Program-made: the position numbers and the translations under genes
NCBI RefSeq assembly: GCF_042652645.1
Contig: NZ_JBHSGU010000002.1
Coordinates: forward strand, 1,240,001-1,304,000
From: Glaciecola siphonariae
GTDB taxonomy: Bacteria; Pseudomonadota; Gammaproteobacteria; Enterobacterales; Alteromonadaceae
Direction of reading: 5' to 3'
Length of the DNA: 64,000 bases
Shown: piece by piece, positions 1 to 9,066 of the stretch
How positions within the stretch are numbered: position 1 is the first letter of the stretch
Layout of the letters: every line of letters begins with the position of its first letter
The notes under the pieces: model-generated
Seen by the model: the letters and a program-made list of their open reading frames with translations, nothing else
What the model was told of the DNA's origin: nothing
The model's database searches: none

Positions 1-477
1 GTCGAGCCAAAATGGCAGTTTGTGAACGGGGCTGACCGTATAGGCCAAGGTGCCCTGCGCATGCGCACCCACTTTTACGGCGCTAGCGATGGCAGTTTCC
101 AGATTTCTAACGTCGTTCATGGCGTCGAAGATACGAAACACGTCAACACCGTTAGTATGTGCGCGCTCAACAAAGGCTTCAACTACATCATCGGCATAGT
201 GGCGATAGCCAAGAAGGTTTTGTCCTCTGAGCAACATTTGCTGTTTGGTATTCGGCATTGCTTTTTTAAGGGCGCGTATGCGCTCCCATGGGTCTTCGCC
301 TAAGTAACGAATGCAGGCATCAAAGGTTGCCCCTCCCCACGACTCAACAGACCAATAGCCTACAGCATCAAGCTTTTTGGCAATCGGTAGCATATCCTCT
401 AAGCGTAAACGCGTGGCGAGTAAAGATTGATGAGCATCGCGCAGCACCAATTCGGTGAGCTTCAACGGATTTGACAT
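1..477 (-). CDS. oadA: Oxaloacetate decarboxylase alpha subunit, N-terminal part
   Basis: Carboxyltransferase subunit of the sodium-pumping oxaloacetate decarboxylase, which moves CO2 from oxaloacetate to a biotin carried on the same subunit. Only the first 159 residues are present; the gene runs off the left edge, so the biotin domain is not seen. The start of the pyruvate-carboxylase-like TIM barrel is clear: LVLRDAHQSL near residue 10, WGGATFDACIR, then QMLLRGQNLLGYRHYADDVV and FRIFDAMND. The ATG at 477 lies 8 bases after the oadG stop, so both genes are probably one transcript in the usual oadGAB order. Identification as OadA rather than pyruvate carboxylase subunit B rests mainly on the adjacent oadG. 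Confidence 0.93.
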   Translation of the reverse strand, partial: MSNPLKLTELVLRDAHQSLLATRLRLEDMLPIAKKLDAVGYWSVESWGGATFDACIRYLGEDPWERIRALKKAMPNTKQQMLLRGQNLLGYRHYADDVVEAFVERAHTNGVDVFRIFDAMNDVRNLETAIASAVKVGAHAQGTLAYTVSPVHKLPFWLD

Positions 478-485
478 AAGCGTCC

Positions 486-749
486 CTATTTAGATTTATT
501 TCGATGAATGTGCACAGCGGTACTTATTGCTGCGACTATGTCAGGGTTTACTGTCGTCGCCGATGGCTTATTATTATTTTTGTTTTGGGTATGTGTTTGT
601 AATTTGTTTTGAGCGTCTGCAGGAGATGGGTATTGTGCAGCATACCAAGCAATGACTTTAATGCCGGCGATAAGCATCGTTAAGAATGCAAAAACAACCG
701 TCATCCCTACTGCTAATAAAATGGCCGCCTCAATAAGTTGTTCGGTCAT
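486..749 (-). CDS. oadG: Oxaloacetate decarboxylase gamma subunit
   Basis: Small membrane subunit that holds the alpha and beta subunits of the sodium-pumping decarboxylase together. The 87-residue product has one N-terminal membrane helix (about residues 5-33, rich in Ala, Val, Ile, Leu) and a polar, Asn/Lys/Gln-rich tail, the usual OadG layout. The reading frame can be extended upstream to 776, but the ATG at 749 is preceded at a good distance by GGAGGT, so I place the start there. It sits immediately before oadA. The family is poorly conserved in sequence; position and topology carry the assignment. Confidence 0.85.
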   Translation of the reverse strand: MTEQLIEAAILLAVGMTVVFAFLTMLIAGIKVIAWYAAQYPSPADAQNKLQTHTQNKNNNKPSATTVNPDIVAAISTAVHIHRNKSK

Positions 750-942
750 GCGAGCGACCTCCATGTATGATCTCAAAAACAGCCGTATTAAATATCACGC
801 CGATTTTGAAAAAACAACTTAAAATGTAGGGTCTTTAGGTGATTTTAGACATTTTATGCAAAATTGATGCATATTTAAGCAAGAGTCTACGCAGTGCACG
901 ATTTGTCGAACCTATGAGGTCCGGCACCTGCTGCAAGCAGCA
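750..942. other. Intergenic region upstream of oadG
   Basis: About 190 bases between the oadG start and the tRNA terminator. It must hold the oadGA promoter on the minus strand, but I see no convincing -35/-10 pair or repeat. Short ORFs crossing it into the tRNA genes are chance frames. Confidence 0.4.
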
Positions 943-981
943 CAAACAAAAATACCACCCTTTGGGTGGTATTTTTGTTTG
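943..981. terminator. Strong hairpin terminator after tRNA array
   Basis: A perfect 18-bp inverted repeat (943-960 with 964-981) around a 3-base loop. The GC-rich core (ACCACCC/GGGTGGT) is flanked by A and T runs, so it has the form of a bidirectional intrinsic terminator. It touches the encoded CCA end of the first tRNA-Arg gene (982) and would end the csrA-side tRNA transcript. Confidence 0.9.
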
Positions 982-1058
982 TGGCGCGTGCGGAAGGATT
1001 CGAACCTCCGACCGCCTGGTTCGTAGCCAGGTACTCTATCCAGCTGAGCTACGCACGC
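982..1058 (-). tRNA. tRNA-Arg (anticodon ACG)
   Basis: 77-nt cloverleaf including an encoded CCA. Acceptor GCGTGCG pairs with CGCACGC; D arm has AGCTCAGCTGG; the anticodon loop reads CTACGAA, giving ACG (read as ICG, for CGU/CGC/CGA); T arm has GGTTCGAATCC. Very similar to E. coli tRNA-Arg(ACG), which also lies next to serV and csrA. Last gene of the minus-strand array, followed directly by the hairpin at 943-981. Confidence 0.97.
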
Positions 1059-1092
1059 GCAGAACTTATTGGCTGTTGTGAAGTTTGAAAGA

Positions 1093-1169
1093 TGGCGCGT
1101 GCGGAAGGATTCGAACCTCCGACCGCCTGGTTCGTAGCCAGGTACTCTATCCAGCTGAGCTACGCACGC
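1093..1169 (-). tRNA. tRNA-Arg (anticodon ACG), second copy
   Basis: 77-nt gene with the same sequence as the copy at 982-1058, CCA encoded, anticodon ACG. Only 34 bases separate the two copies, so they are a tandem duplication, as seen for argV/argY/argZ/argQ in enterobacteria at the same chromosomal context. Confidence 0.97.
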
Positions 1170-1240
1170 GCTGTACTCTCAAAACCCAAAACATCACACT
1201 CGTTTACATACACTTTCAGTAAACACAATCGCCAAAAAAA

Positions 1241-1334
<94 letters not shown>

Positions 1335-1470
1335 TAAATGTGGTGCGCAAGTTTACTTAATCAGCACCCGAAGTCAATGGTTTTTTGCCGATAAATCTGC
1401 AACCGGCAGTTTTTTAAACAAACAAAATCAATAGCGTACAAATAAGCATCATATTGTGCGATTAGGAAAC

Positions 1471-1503
1471 AAAAAGACCCAGCAATTTGCTGAGCCTTCT
1501 TTA
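1471..1503 (-). terminator. Probable csrA terminator
   Basis: On the minus strand GGCTCAGC pairs with GCTGGGTC (two G-U pairs) around AAAT/AATT, followed by TTTTTG. It lies about 60 bases after the csrA stop and before the tRNA array. Confidence 0.65.
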
Positions 1504-1563
1504 AAATATACGCGTCTCTACTTCGCAGTACAATTGTGCAATATACCGTTTTAACGAGGTAAA

Positions 1564-1752
1564 TTACTCAGCCTGATTGCCTTGGCCTTTTTCTGCCTGA
1601 ATGCGCATGTAAATTTCTTCTCTATGCACCGATACATCTTTTGGTGCATTCACACCAATTCTTACTTGGTTTCCTTTTACGCCTAACACGGTCACGGTGA
1701 CGTTGTCACCCACCATTAAGGTTTCACCTACTCTACGAGTCAAAATAAGCAT
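1564..1752 (-). CDS. csrA: Carbon storage regulator CsrA
   Basis: Small dimeric RNA-binding protein that represses or activates translation by binding GGA-containing hairpins in leader mRNAs; controls carbon storage, motility and biofilm genes. The 62-residue product begins MLILTRRVGE and has GVKGNQVRIGVNAP and VHREEIY, covering the residues (L4, R6, R44) known to bind RNA in E. coli CsrA. The ATG follows AAAGGAG at good spacing. Placed between alaS and tRNA-Ser exactly as in enterobacteria and vibrios. A possible promoter (TTGACC, TATGGT) lies just upstream. Confidence 0.98.
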   Translation of the reverse strand: MLILTRRVGETLMVGDNVTVTVLGVKGNQVRIGVNAPKDVSVHREEIYMRIQAEKGQGNQAE

Positions 1753-1772
1753 TTGTTGCTCCTTTAATTATG

Positions 1773-1800
1773 ACCATATTGTTTTTTTAGGACTGGTCAA
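1773..1800 (-). promoter_or_regulatory. Possible csrA promoter
   Basis: Minus-strand TTGACC (1795-1800) and TATGGT (1773-1778) with a 16-base spacer, about 20 bases upstream of the csrA start. The -35 is good; the -10 is only moderate. Prediction by eye. Confidence 0.35.
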
Positions 1801-1938
1801 GCTTATGTATCCGCTTTCCCGTAACTATAATGCAAGATTGCTTAATTATCCAAAAAATTCCAAACTATTGCTTAATTTAGCGTTCTTGCAATTTTGCTGA
1901 ATAACCCGAAGCAATGCTTATATGTGGATTACCGCACA

Positions 1939-4539
1939 CTAACTTGCAAGTAATTGTTCTAAATAGTCATTAACCGAGGCTAATGCGCTGTCTAGAGACT
2001 CAGGATGCGTTCCTCCAGCTTGTGCCATGTCAGGGCGACCTCCGCCCTTACCGCCTACCTGAGATGCTATATGGTTTACCAAATCACCTGCTTTTACTTT
2101 CGAGACTAAGTCTTTTGTAACGCCGGTAATTAAATTAACTTTGCCATCATTTGCAATACCCAAAGCGATAATTCCCGACTGCAACTGATTTTTAAGCTCG
2201 TCCATCATTCCCCGCAGCGCTTTAGGCTCAACACCCTCAAGCTTTGCGACCAAGACATTCACGCCGTGAATCTGAACTAAGTTAGTCATCAGGTCTTTAG
2301 ATTTTTCACCCGCCGCTTTTGCTTTAAACTGTGCAAGTTCTTTTTCAAGCTGCTTGGCGTGAGCGATACTTTGTTCTAATTTACTTAACACTGACGCTCG
2401 GTCTGACTTAAGCATGCTCGACACTTGGCTCAAGGTTTGCGCTTCGCTTTGTACATAACGCAGTGCGCTTTGACCAGTAATCGCTTCTATTCTGCGAACG
2501 CCGCTTGAAATGCCGCCTTCTGAGACAATTTTAAACAAACCGATATCGCCGGTACGATTGACATGCGTACCGCCGCAAAGTTCAGTAGAAAACTCGCCCA
2601 TTTTCACAACACGTACTTCATCGTCGTACTTTTCACCAAAAAGCGCCATGGCTCCTGCAGCTTTTGCTTCGTCTAGCGCCATCATGGTGGTATCTAAACG
2701 ATGGTTACTGCGAATTTCTTGATTAACTCTATCTTCAATTGCCGTTAGCTGCTCTGCACTTATGCCTTCAAAATGAGAAAAATCAAAACGCAGTTTTTCT
2801 TCGTCAACTAATGAGCCTTTTTGCGTAACGTGCGTGCCTAAGAGTTCACGCAGCGCAGCATGCAACAGGTGAGTGGCGCTATGGTTAAGCTTAATCGCCT
2901 CTCGGCGATTGCCGTCTACCCTTAGGTCAACTGTATCGCCTATGCTCAAAGTCCCCTCTAAGCTTACTTGATGAGCAAAAGCCTTACCCATTTTTTGCGT
3001 ATCGCGCACACGGCCTTGCGCCGACTTACTTGTTAAGGACCCACTATCGCCAATTTGACCGCCAGACTCGGCATAAAAAGGGCTTGTGTCTACAAATACC
3101 AGCACATCGCCGCCGGTAACCGCATCTACGGCTTTGTTATGTTGCACCAGTTGAATTACCTGCGCGCTGGCGCTCAGTGCGTCATATCCTGAAAATGCGG
3201 TATCTTGTTCAACCTTGACAACATTTGCGTAGTCAGCACCAAATTTACTGGCAGATTGCGCCATTTCTTTTTGTTTCTGCATGGCTTTTTCAAAGCCATC
3301 TTCATCTACGGTAAGGCCCTTTTCACGCGCCACATCATTGGTTAAATCCACCGGAAAACCATAGGTGTCGTAAAGTTTAAATGCTAAATCACCTGGTACC
3401 TGTTTGCCTTCGAGGGTCTCAAGCGCCTGATTCAGAATGCTCATGCCGCGGTCTAAGGTGTTTGCAAATTGCTCTTCTTCAACTTTCAGCACTTTTTCAA
3501 TCACCGCTTGCTGTTCACTCAACTCTGGGTATGCTTCGCCCATCTCGGCGACTAACTGACTCACCAATTGATAAAAGAACACTTGGCTGCAGCCTAACTG
3601 ATAGCCGTGTCTCACCGCGCGGCGAATAATGCGGCGCAGCACATAGCCTCTACCTTCGTTTGACGGCATCACGCCATCGCAAATCAAAAAGCTGCATGAG
3701 CGAATATGGTCGGCAATTACCCTAAGAGATTTATTGTTTAAATCATCACTACCCACTATTTGAGCCGCCGCCTTTATCAAGCGCTCAAACAAATCAATTT
3801 CATAATTACTGTGTACGTTCTGCAAAATCGCAGAAATCCGCTCTAGCCCCATTCCGGTGTCAATTGAGGGCTTGGGTAAATCTTCCATCGTACCGTCTGC
3901 CTGACGGTTAAACTGCATAAATACCAAATTCCAAATCTCAATGAAGCGGTCGCCGTCTTCTTCTGGTGACCCTGGTGGTCCGCCCCAGATGTGCGCGCCG
4001 TGGTCGTAAAAAATCTCAGAGCATGGACCGCAAGGGCCAGTATCGCCCATTGACCAAAAGTTATCAGACGTTGCAATACGGATTATTTTGTCTGCAGGCA
4101 AACCTACTTTTTGATGCCAAATGTCGAACGCTTCATCGTCTTCATGGTAGATAGTCACTAACAGTTTTTCTTCAGATAAACCTAACTCTTTGGTTAAAAA
4201 ATTCCATGCAAAGTTAATCGCCTGCTCTTTAAAATAATCGCCGAAGCTAAAGTTACCAAGCATTTCAAAGAAGGTGTGGTGACGAGCGGTATAGCCAACG
4301 TTTTCTAAATCGTTGTGTTTACCGCCAGCGCGAACGCAGCGTTGAGACGATACCGCACGTGTGTAGCTGCGTTTTTCGGCGCCTAAAAAGCAGTCTTTAA
4401 ACTGGTTCATTCCCGCATTAGTGAACAACAAGGTGGGGTCGTCGTGAGGCACGAGTGACGAGCTAGGCACAGCTTGATGTCCATGTTTGTTGAAATACTC
4501 AATAAAGGCACGTCGAATATCGGCGGTAGAGCGGGTCAT
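1939..4539 (-). CDS. alaS: Alanyl-tRNA synthetase
   Basis: Charges tRNA-Ala and hydrolyses mischarged Ser/Gly-tRNA. At 866 residues it is close to full family length (E. coli 876). Seen in order: class-II aminoacylation core from residue 1, the tRNA-recognition domain, the editing domain with the HxxxH zinc pair at H553/H557 and C655xxxH659 (ELCGGTH), and a C-Ala domain ending in the glycine-rich GGKGGGRPDMAQAGG. Start MTRSTADIRRAF matches the family. It lies between recX and csrA, a conserved order; a 132-base gap to recX suggests its own promoter. Confidence 0.98.
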   Translation of the reverse strand: MTRSTADIRRAFIEYFNKHGHQAVPSSSLVPHDDPTLLFTNAGMNQFKDCFLGAEKRSYTRAVSSQRCVRAGGKHNDLENVGYTARHHTFFEMLGNFSFGDYFKEQAINFAWNFLTKELGLSEEKLLVTIYHEDDEAFDIWHQKVGLPADKIIRIATSDNFWSMGDTGPCGPCSEIFYDHGAHIWGGPPGSPEEDGDRFIEIWNLVFMQFNRQADGTMEDLPKPSIDTGMGLERISAILQNVHSNYEIDLFERLIKAAAQIVGSDDLNNKSLRVIADHIRSCSFLICDGVMPSNEGRGYVLRRIIRRAVRHGYQLGCSQVFFYQLVSQLVAEMGEAYPELSEQQAVIEKVLKVEEEQFANTLDRGMSILNQALETLEGKQVPGDLAFKLYDTYGFPVDLTNDVAREKGLTVDEDGFEKAMQKQKEMAQSASKFGADYANVVKVEQDTAFSGYDALSASAQVIQLVQHNKAVDAVTGGDVLVFVDTSPFYAESGGQIGDSGSLTSKSAQGRVRDTQKMGKAFAHQVSLEGTLSIGDTVDLRVDGNRREAIKLNHSATHLLHAALRELLGTHVTQKGSLVDEEKLRFDFSHFEGISAEQLTAIEDRVNQEIRSNHRLDTTMMALDEAKAAGAMALFGEKYDDEVRVVKMGEFSTELCGGTHVNRTGDIGLFKIVSEGGISSGVRRIEAITGQSALRYVQSEAQTLSQVSSMLKSDRASVLSKLEQSIAHAKQLEKELAQFKAKAAGEKSKDLMTNLVQIHGVNVLVAKLEGVEPKALRGMMDELKNQLQSGIIALGIANDGKVNLITGVTKDLVSKVKAGDLVNHIASQVGGKGGGRPDMAQAGGTHPESLDSALASVNDYLEQLLAS

Positions 4540-4671
4540 GAAGATTCCTATTAGTGTTAATGTTGCTATTAGTTTGAGAATGCTAGGCGCGCAACAATAT
4601 CACGAAGGTGCGGTAAATTTAAGCCTGAAATCACACTGCAAGCGCTATTTTTGTTGCGGTGCAGCGATCAT

Positions 4672-5253
4672 TCAAAACACCTCATCAATATGCGACTGAT
4701 AAAAGCCGCGATACTGCAAAAAACGCTTCTGCTTTTGTATGTCGTTCCAATCGGTAGGCATATCCTCACCAAAGCGCTTTTGGCGCACCCGCGCCGCCGC
4801 CTCATACCAATCAAACTCGTCGCTTTGCATGATGTCGCGCGCACTTGCTGAATCTATGTCTTGCTGCTGGAGGCTTTGCTCAACAAATACTGGGCCTTTG
4901 CCTCTTTGGTACGCACTTTTTACAAAGCTTTCAATATAACGCTGATCAGACTGAAGACCCTTCTCAGCAAATTGCGCAATAAGACTTAAGCACTCATCTT
5001 CGGGTAACTCTTTTTGCTTCAGCTTAGTGAGCAACTCAAATTGACTATGCTCGCGACGAGAAAGCAGCCGCGTGATGGTGTGGCGTATTACCCTTCGTGT
5101 ATCTGAGCTGTTGTCTGCACCATTATCTAAATCATTACCTGAATCATTACCTGAATCATCAGCTGCGCGAAAACCCGCTGCGTTGCTGTTACCCGCTTCA
5201 GCAGCTTCGCTCAGTTGCCCCTCTATCGACTCAGCTTTGTTTGTATATTTCAT
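4672..5253 (-). CDS. recX: Regulatory protein RecX
   Basis: RecX binds RecA filaments and limits recombinase activity. The product is 193 residues; the RecX three-helix repeats occupy about residues 50-190 (RHTITRLLSRREHSQFELLTKL, CLSLIAQFAEKGLQSDQRYIESF, and the C-terminal QKRFLQYRGFYQSHIDEVF). The first 45 residues are low-complexity (Asn/Asp/Ser/Gly/Ala) and partly encoded by a 12-bp tandem repeat, so the start could be further in. recA, normally just upstream, is not here: the next gene is on the opposite strand. Conserved linkage with alaS remains. Confidence 0.88.
   Translation of the reverse strand: MKYTNKAESIEGQLSEAAEAGNSNAAGFRAADDSGNDSGNDLDNGADNSSDTRRVIRHTITRLLSRREHSQFELLTKLKQKELPEDECLSLIAQFAEKGLQSDQRYIESFVKSAYQRGKGPVFVEQSLQQQDIDSASARDIMQSDEFDWYEAAARVRQKRFGEDMPTDWNDIQKQKRFLQYRGFYQSHIDEVF
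5121..5159. repeat. 12-bp tandem repeat inside recX
   Basis: About 3.25 copies of a 12-bp unit (CATTAYCTRAAT): 5121-5132, 5133-5144, 5145-5156 plus a partial copy. The last two full copies are identical. It encodes in frame the Asn-Asp-Ser-Gly-rich N-terminal stretch of RecX, so copy-number changes would keep the frame. Confidence 0.75.
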
Positions 5254-5472
5254 GCGTAAGTTTACGTTTAATTAGCGTTTACAAGACAAATAAAAATTTC
5301 ACTAGTGTAACGCTGAGTACCAACTTAGTGAATACTTATAAACAGCGAACACGTCTAAAACAAAAAGCAGCACTCGTTCACCAAAAACATGATTTAACCC
5401 TTAAGATTGTTAATCTTTCAGCGCTACTGGGCGTATATCTTGTTAGCAGTAAACGCGAATAAGGGAATTTAC

Positions 5473-6759
5473 ATGCAAGAAGGCTGGCAGTACTCAATAA
5501 TCACTGAGCTTGCAGATTTATCGGATAAAACCAAATCGTCTCTCTCCCAAAGCGCAGAATCCGGCGAAGCAACGCCTTTTTTAAGCTTTGCTTTTTTAGA
5601 GCTCCTTTCGAGCAGCAAAAGCGTAGATGGTGACAGTGGATGGTACTCACACCATTTACTTATTCGTGATGCATCGCAAACATCAGAAGAAGATAAAATG
5701 CCGGTGGTTGCGCTTGTTCCTTGTTATTTAAAAACCCATTCGTATGGCGAATACGTGTTTGACCATTCGTGGGCCCACGCCTACGAGCAACACGGCTTGG
5801 CATATTATCCAAAGCTTGTATGCGCCATCCCCTTCACTCCGGTAACAGGAGCAAGAGCGCTCATCGATGAACGCTTTCGCGCCGAAGGTGTATCGCAAAC
5901 TGATGTATTTACGTTTATCAACCGACATAAGCAAAGCATTCTAGATAGCGCTAAAGCCTCATCGCTACATTTACTTTTTAGCCCGCAAACATGCAGTGAT
6001 TCTCTTAACTCCTTAGGCATGCATCAACGTTTGAGTGTGCAATTTGTTTGGAGCAATGATGGGTACAAAAGCTTTGACGACTTTATGGCGGCGCTCACTT
6101 CACGCAAGCGCCGCAGCATAAGAAAAGAGCGCGCACCTTTTGCTGATGCAACACCAGCAAGCGAGGCAAACACATCAAGTACCATTCAAATCAATACCTT
6201 ATATGGGGATGCACTTACCCAAGATGTGATTGATGCTTTTTATTTATGCTACCAACAAACCTATTTCAAGCGTTCTGGGCATGCTGGCTATTTACGAGCC
6301 GCGTTTTTTGATAATTTGCTCACCGCCATGCGCGATTCTGTGTGTATTGTCGCCGCGTTTAAGCAAAACGAGATGATTGCTGGCTCATTATTTTTTTACA
6401 ACGAACATGCATTATTTGGTCGCTACTGGGGCGCTCTCGAAGAAGTATCGGGGCTACATTTTGAGTGCTGCTATTACCGCGGCATTGATTTTGCGATTAA
6501 GCAAAACATTCAGACCTTCAACCCAGGCACTCAAGGCGAACATAAAATACTCAGGGGCTTTAGGCCCACCTTCTGCTTTTCGAATCATGCCTTATTAGAG
6601 CCTGCTTTTGATAAAGCGGTTGAAGACTTTGTTAAACGTGAACGGTACTCCATTGAGCAGTATCACGCGCAAGCGAGCGAGGTTTTGCCTTATAAGCAAA
6701 TAGAACAATCAGAACACAAAGCAAACGATGCCCATCGCAACATTGCTGATGACCAATAA
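5473..6759 (+). CDS. FemAB/GNAT-like protein (DUF482 family)
   Basis: A 428-residue member of the family once called DUF482 (FemAB_like, PF04339), a GNAT-fold group of unknown substrate. Family signatures seen: YLKTHSYGEYVFDHSWAHAYEQ near residue 80-100, YYPKLVCAIPFTPVTG shortly after, a second GNAT-like half with CYQQTYFKRSG, SLFFYNEHALFGRYWG and FNPGTQGEHKILRGF. The ATG at 5473 is chosen over an upstream start at 5407 because AAGGGA precedes it by 7 bases. It is divergent from recX. Proposed roles are peptidyl or N-acyl transfer; none can be told from this sequence. Confidence 0.82.
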   Translation: MQEGWQYSIITELADLSDKTKSSLSQSAESGEATPFLSFAFLELLSSSKSVDGDSGWYSHHLLIRDASQTSEEDKMPVVALVPCYLKTHSYGEYVFDHSWAHAYEQHGLAYYPKLVCAIPFTPVTGARALIDERFRAEGVSQTDVFTFINRHKQSILDSAKASSLHLLFSPQTCSDSLNSLGMHQRLSVQFVWSNDGYKSFDDFMAALTSRKRRSIRKERAPFADATPASEANTSSTIQINTLYGDALTQDVIDAFYLCYQQTYFKRSGHAGYLRAAFFDNLLTAMRDSVCIVAAFKQNEMIAGSLFFYNEHALFGRYWGALEEVSGLHFECCYYRGIDFAIKQNIQTFNPGTQGEHKILRGFRPTFCFSNHALLEPAFDKAVEDFVKRERYSIEQYHAQASEVLPYKQIEQSEHKANDAHRNIADDQ

Positions 6760-6927
6760 ATGCAGAACAGCGCGTCTCCCCTGCACGGCCCTTAACAGCT
6801 CGTACAAGACATTTAATTGTTACAGAATTTTTCAGACTATTGCTTTAAAGGCCGATTCAGCCTATTTTTACCGTCGACAGAATTAAAAATTTATAACTCA
6901 ATAATAATTAATCATAAAAGGATGACA

Positions 6928-9009
6928 ATGAAACCCTCCATTTTAGCACTGGCTATCGCCAGTTCCTTAGCGGTTATGGCATGCGGCCAACCACAAACTG
7001 AACAATCAACAGCGCCTGTTGCAGTTGAACAAACGCAAGAGGCTCCACAAAAAGCGGAGTTAGGTGACTTCGGCATAGAGCTTGATGCTCGAAACCTTGA
7101 TGTTAAGCCTGGCGATGACTTTTTCATGTATGCCAGCGGCACGTGGTACGACACCTTTGAAATCCCTGCGGATAAAACCAGTTATGGCGCATTTACAAAA
7201 CTGGCTGATCGTTCTGAGGAACGCGTCAAAGAAATTATTGAAGGCGCTGCGGATGTCCCTAACAAAACGTTAGAGCAGCAGCTAATCGCAGATTACTACA
7301 CCGCTTATATGAACGTAGATGCTGCGAACGAAAAAGGTATTGAGCCCATTCGCCCAATGCTTGACGATATCGCCAGTATTGAAAACACCAAAGCGTTAAC
7401 CGAGACCTTTGGGAATGCATGGTTAACCGGCACCAACACGCCGATTGCCGGTGGTCTAGGGTTTAATCGCTTGAATCCAGACGAATATCAACTTTCGTTA
7501 GGTGTATCGGGTTTAGGGCTACCAGACCGCTCATACTACCTAGAAGAAGCCGAGCGTTTTGAATCAATTCGTCAAGCCTACCTTGAGAATATTGTGACGA
7601 TGCTAGGCTTTGCCGGTGTTGACAACGCGGCCGAAAAAGCCAAAGAAATCTTAGCCCTAGAAACCAAAATTGCTGAGATACAGTGGCCGCGTGAAAAACG
7701 CAGAAACCGTGACCTCACGCTTAACCAAGTTTCTCGCGAAGAGCTAGCCAAAGAGTATCCAGGCTTTGATTGGGATACCTTTTTTGCGCCATCAGGACTT
7801 CAAGTACCTTCACTCAACGTTGCTCAGCCAGAGCCGGTAAAACAAGTGATTGCACTGATTAACGATACTTCATTAGATGTGTGGAAAGACTATCTTACCT
7901 ATCATCTTGTGAGCGGCAATGCTGCTTGGTTGTCAGACGAAATCAACAACGCCAACTTTGAGTTTTATGGCAAAACGCTAAGCGGACAACAAGAGCAGCG
8001 AGACCGATGGAAACGCGCAATCTCTGCGATGTCGGGGACCAGTTCACTCGGTTTTGCCATTGGTAAAGTATATGTAGACGAGTACTTCCCGGAAAGCTCA
8101 AAGGAGAAGATGGTTGAGTTGGTAGAAAACTTGCGCAATGCCTTGGGCGAGCGTATCACTAATCTTGATTGGATGGGCGAAGAAACAAAAGTAGCGGCGC
8201 TTGAAAAGCTCGAAGCGTTTAATCCTAAAATTGGTTATCCAGACGAGTGGGAATCATTTGAGGGCTTAGCGCTCACAAACGACGACATTATTACCAACGT
8301 ACATAATATGCGTAAGTTCTTCCAAGCCAAACAGGTAGAAGATGAGCTTAAGCCAACTAATCGCAACGACTGGTTTATGGCACCGCAGCGCGTAAATGCT
8401 TATTACAACCCGTCGTTTAACGAAATTGTGTTTCCTGCGGCAATTTTGCAGGCGCCTTTCTTTGATCCAGCGGCCGACGATGCAGTGAACTACGGGGCCA
8501 TTGGCGCGGTTATTGGTCATGAAATGGGCCACGGATTTGACGATCAAGGCTCTAAATCTGATGCCAAAGGTATTCAGCGCAATTGGTGGACAGACGAAGA
8601 CCGCGCAGCCTTTGAAACCAAAACCCAGCAGCTCATCGAGCAATACAGCGCTTATGAACCCATTGAAGGTAACTTTGTAAACGGTGCTAACTCACTGGGC
8701 GAGAATATTGGAGACGTTGGCGGATTGGCGATGGCTTATCACGCTTACAAACTAAGCCTAAATGGTGAAGAAGCTCCAGTGATTGACGGCCTCACTGGCG
8801 ACCAGCGCTTCTTTTTAGCGTGGGCACAGGTATGGCGTATTAAGTTTACTGAAGAAGCAATGCTCAACCAGCTTCGCGCAGGTACCCACGCCCCTGGTCG
8901 CTACCGCGCGCTCGCACCACGCAACCACGACGCATGGTATGAAGCGTTCGACGTGCAGCCGGGCGATGCCCTTTATTTAGCGCCTGAAGACCGCGTACGT
9001 ATTTGGTAA
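6928..9009 (+). CDS. M13 family zinc metallopeptidase, lipoprotein
   Basis: A 693-residue neprilysin/PepO-like endopeptidase. Zinc site seen as H531-E532-xx-H535 (GHEMGHGFDDQ) and E592 with D596 in GENIGD; the M13 C-terminal half includes ALAPRNHDAWYEAF and ends in DRVRIW. The N-terminus is a lipoprotein signal with lipobox AVMAC (C19), so the enzyme should be membrane-anchored and periplasmic. The ATG at 6928 is preferred to 6922 because AAAAGG lies 7 bases before it. The Cys often found in the terminal RCxVW motif is absent. A strong terminator follows. Confidence 0.95.
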   Translation: MKPSILALAIASSLAVMACGQPQTEQSTAPVAVEQTQEAPQKAELGDFGIELDARNLDVKPGDDFFMYASGTWYDTFEIPADKTSYGAFTKLADRSEERVKEIIEGAADVPNKTLEQQLIADYYTAYMNVDAANEKGIEPIRPMLDDIASIENTKALTETFGNAWLTGTNTPIAGGLGFNRLNPDEYQLSLGVSGLGLPDRSYYLEEAERFESIRQAYLENIVTMLGFAGVDNAAEKAKEILALETKIAEIQWPREKRRNRDLTLNQVSREELAKEYPGFDWDTFFAPSGLQVPSLNVAQPEPVKQVIALINDTSLDVWKDYLTYHLVSGNAAWLSDEINNANFEFYGKTLSGQQEQRDRWKRAISAMSGTSSLGFAIGKVYVDEYFPESSKEKMVELVENLRNALGERITNLDWMGEETKVAALEKLEAFNPKIGYPDEWESFEGLALTNDDIITNVHNMRKFFQAKQVEDELKPTNRNDWFMAPQRVNAYYNPSFNEIVFPAAILQAPFFDPAADDAVNYGAIGAVIGHEMGHGFDDQGSKSDAKGIQRNWWTDEDRAAFETKTQQLIEQYSAYEPIEGNFVNGANSLGENIGDVGGLAMAYHAYKLSLNGEEAPVIDGLTGDQRFFLAWAQVWRIKFTEEAMLNQLRAGTHAPGRYRALAPRNHDAWYEAFDVQPGDALYLAPEDRVRIW

Positions 9010-9020
9010 GTGCTACACGA

Positions 9021-9056
9021 TGCCTAGCGACGGTAAAACGTCGCTAGGCAATTTTT
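9021..9056 (+). terminator. Terminator of the M13 peptidase gene
   Basis: Perfect 12-bp stem (9021-9032 with 9039-9050) with a 6-base loop GTAAAA, followed by ATTTTTAT. Lies 11 bases after the stop codon, between two convergent genes. Confidence 0.92.
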
Positions 9057-9066
9057 ATAAGCTTAT

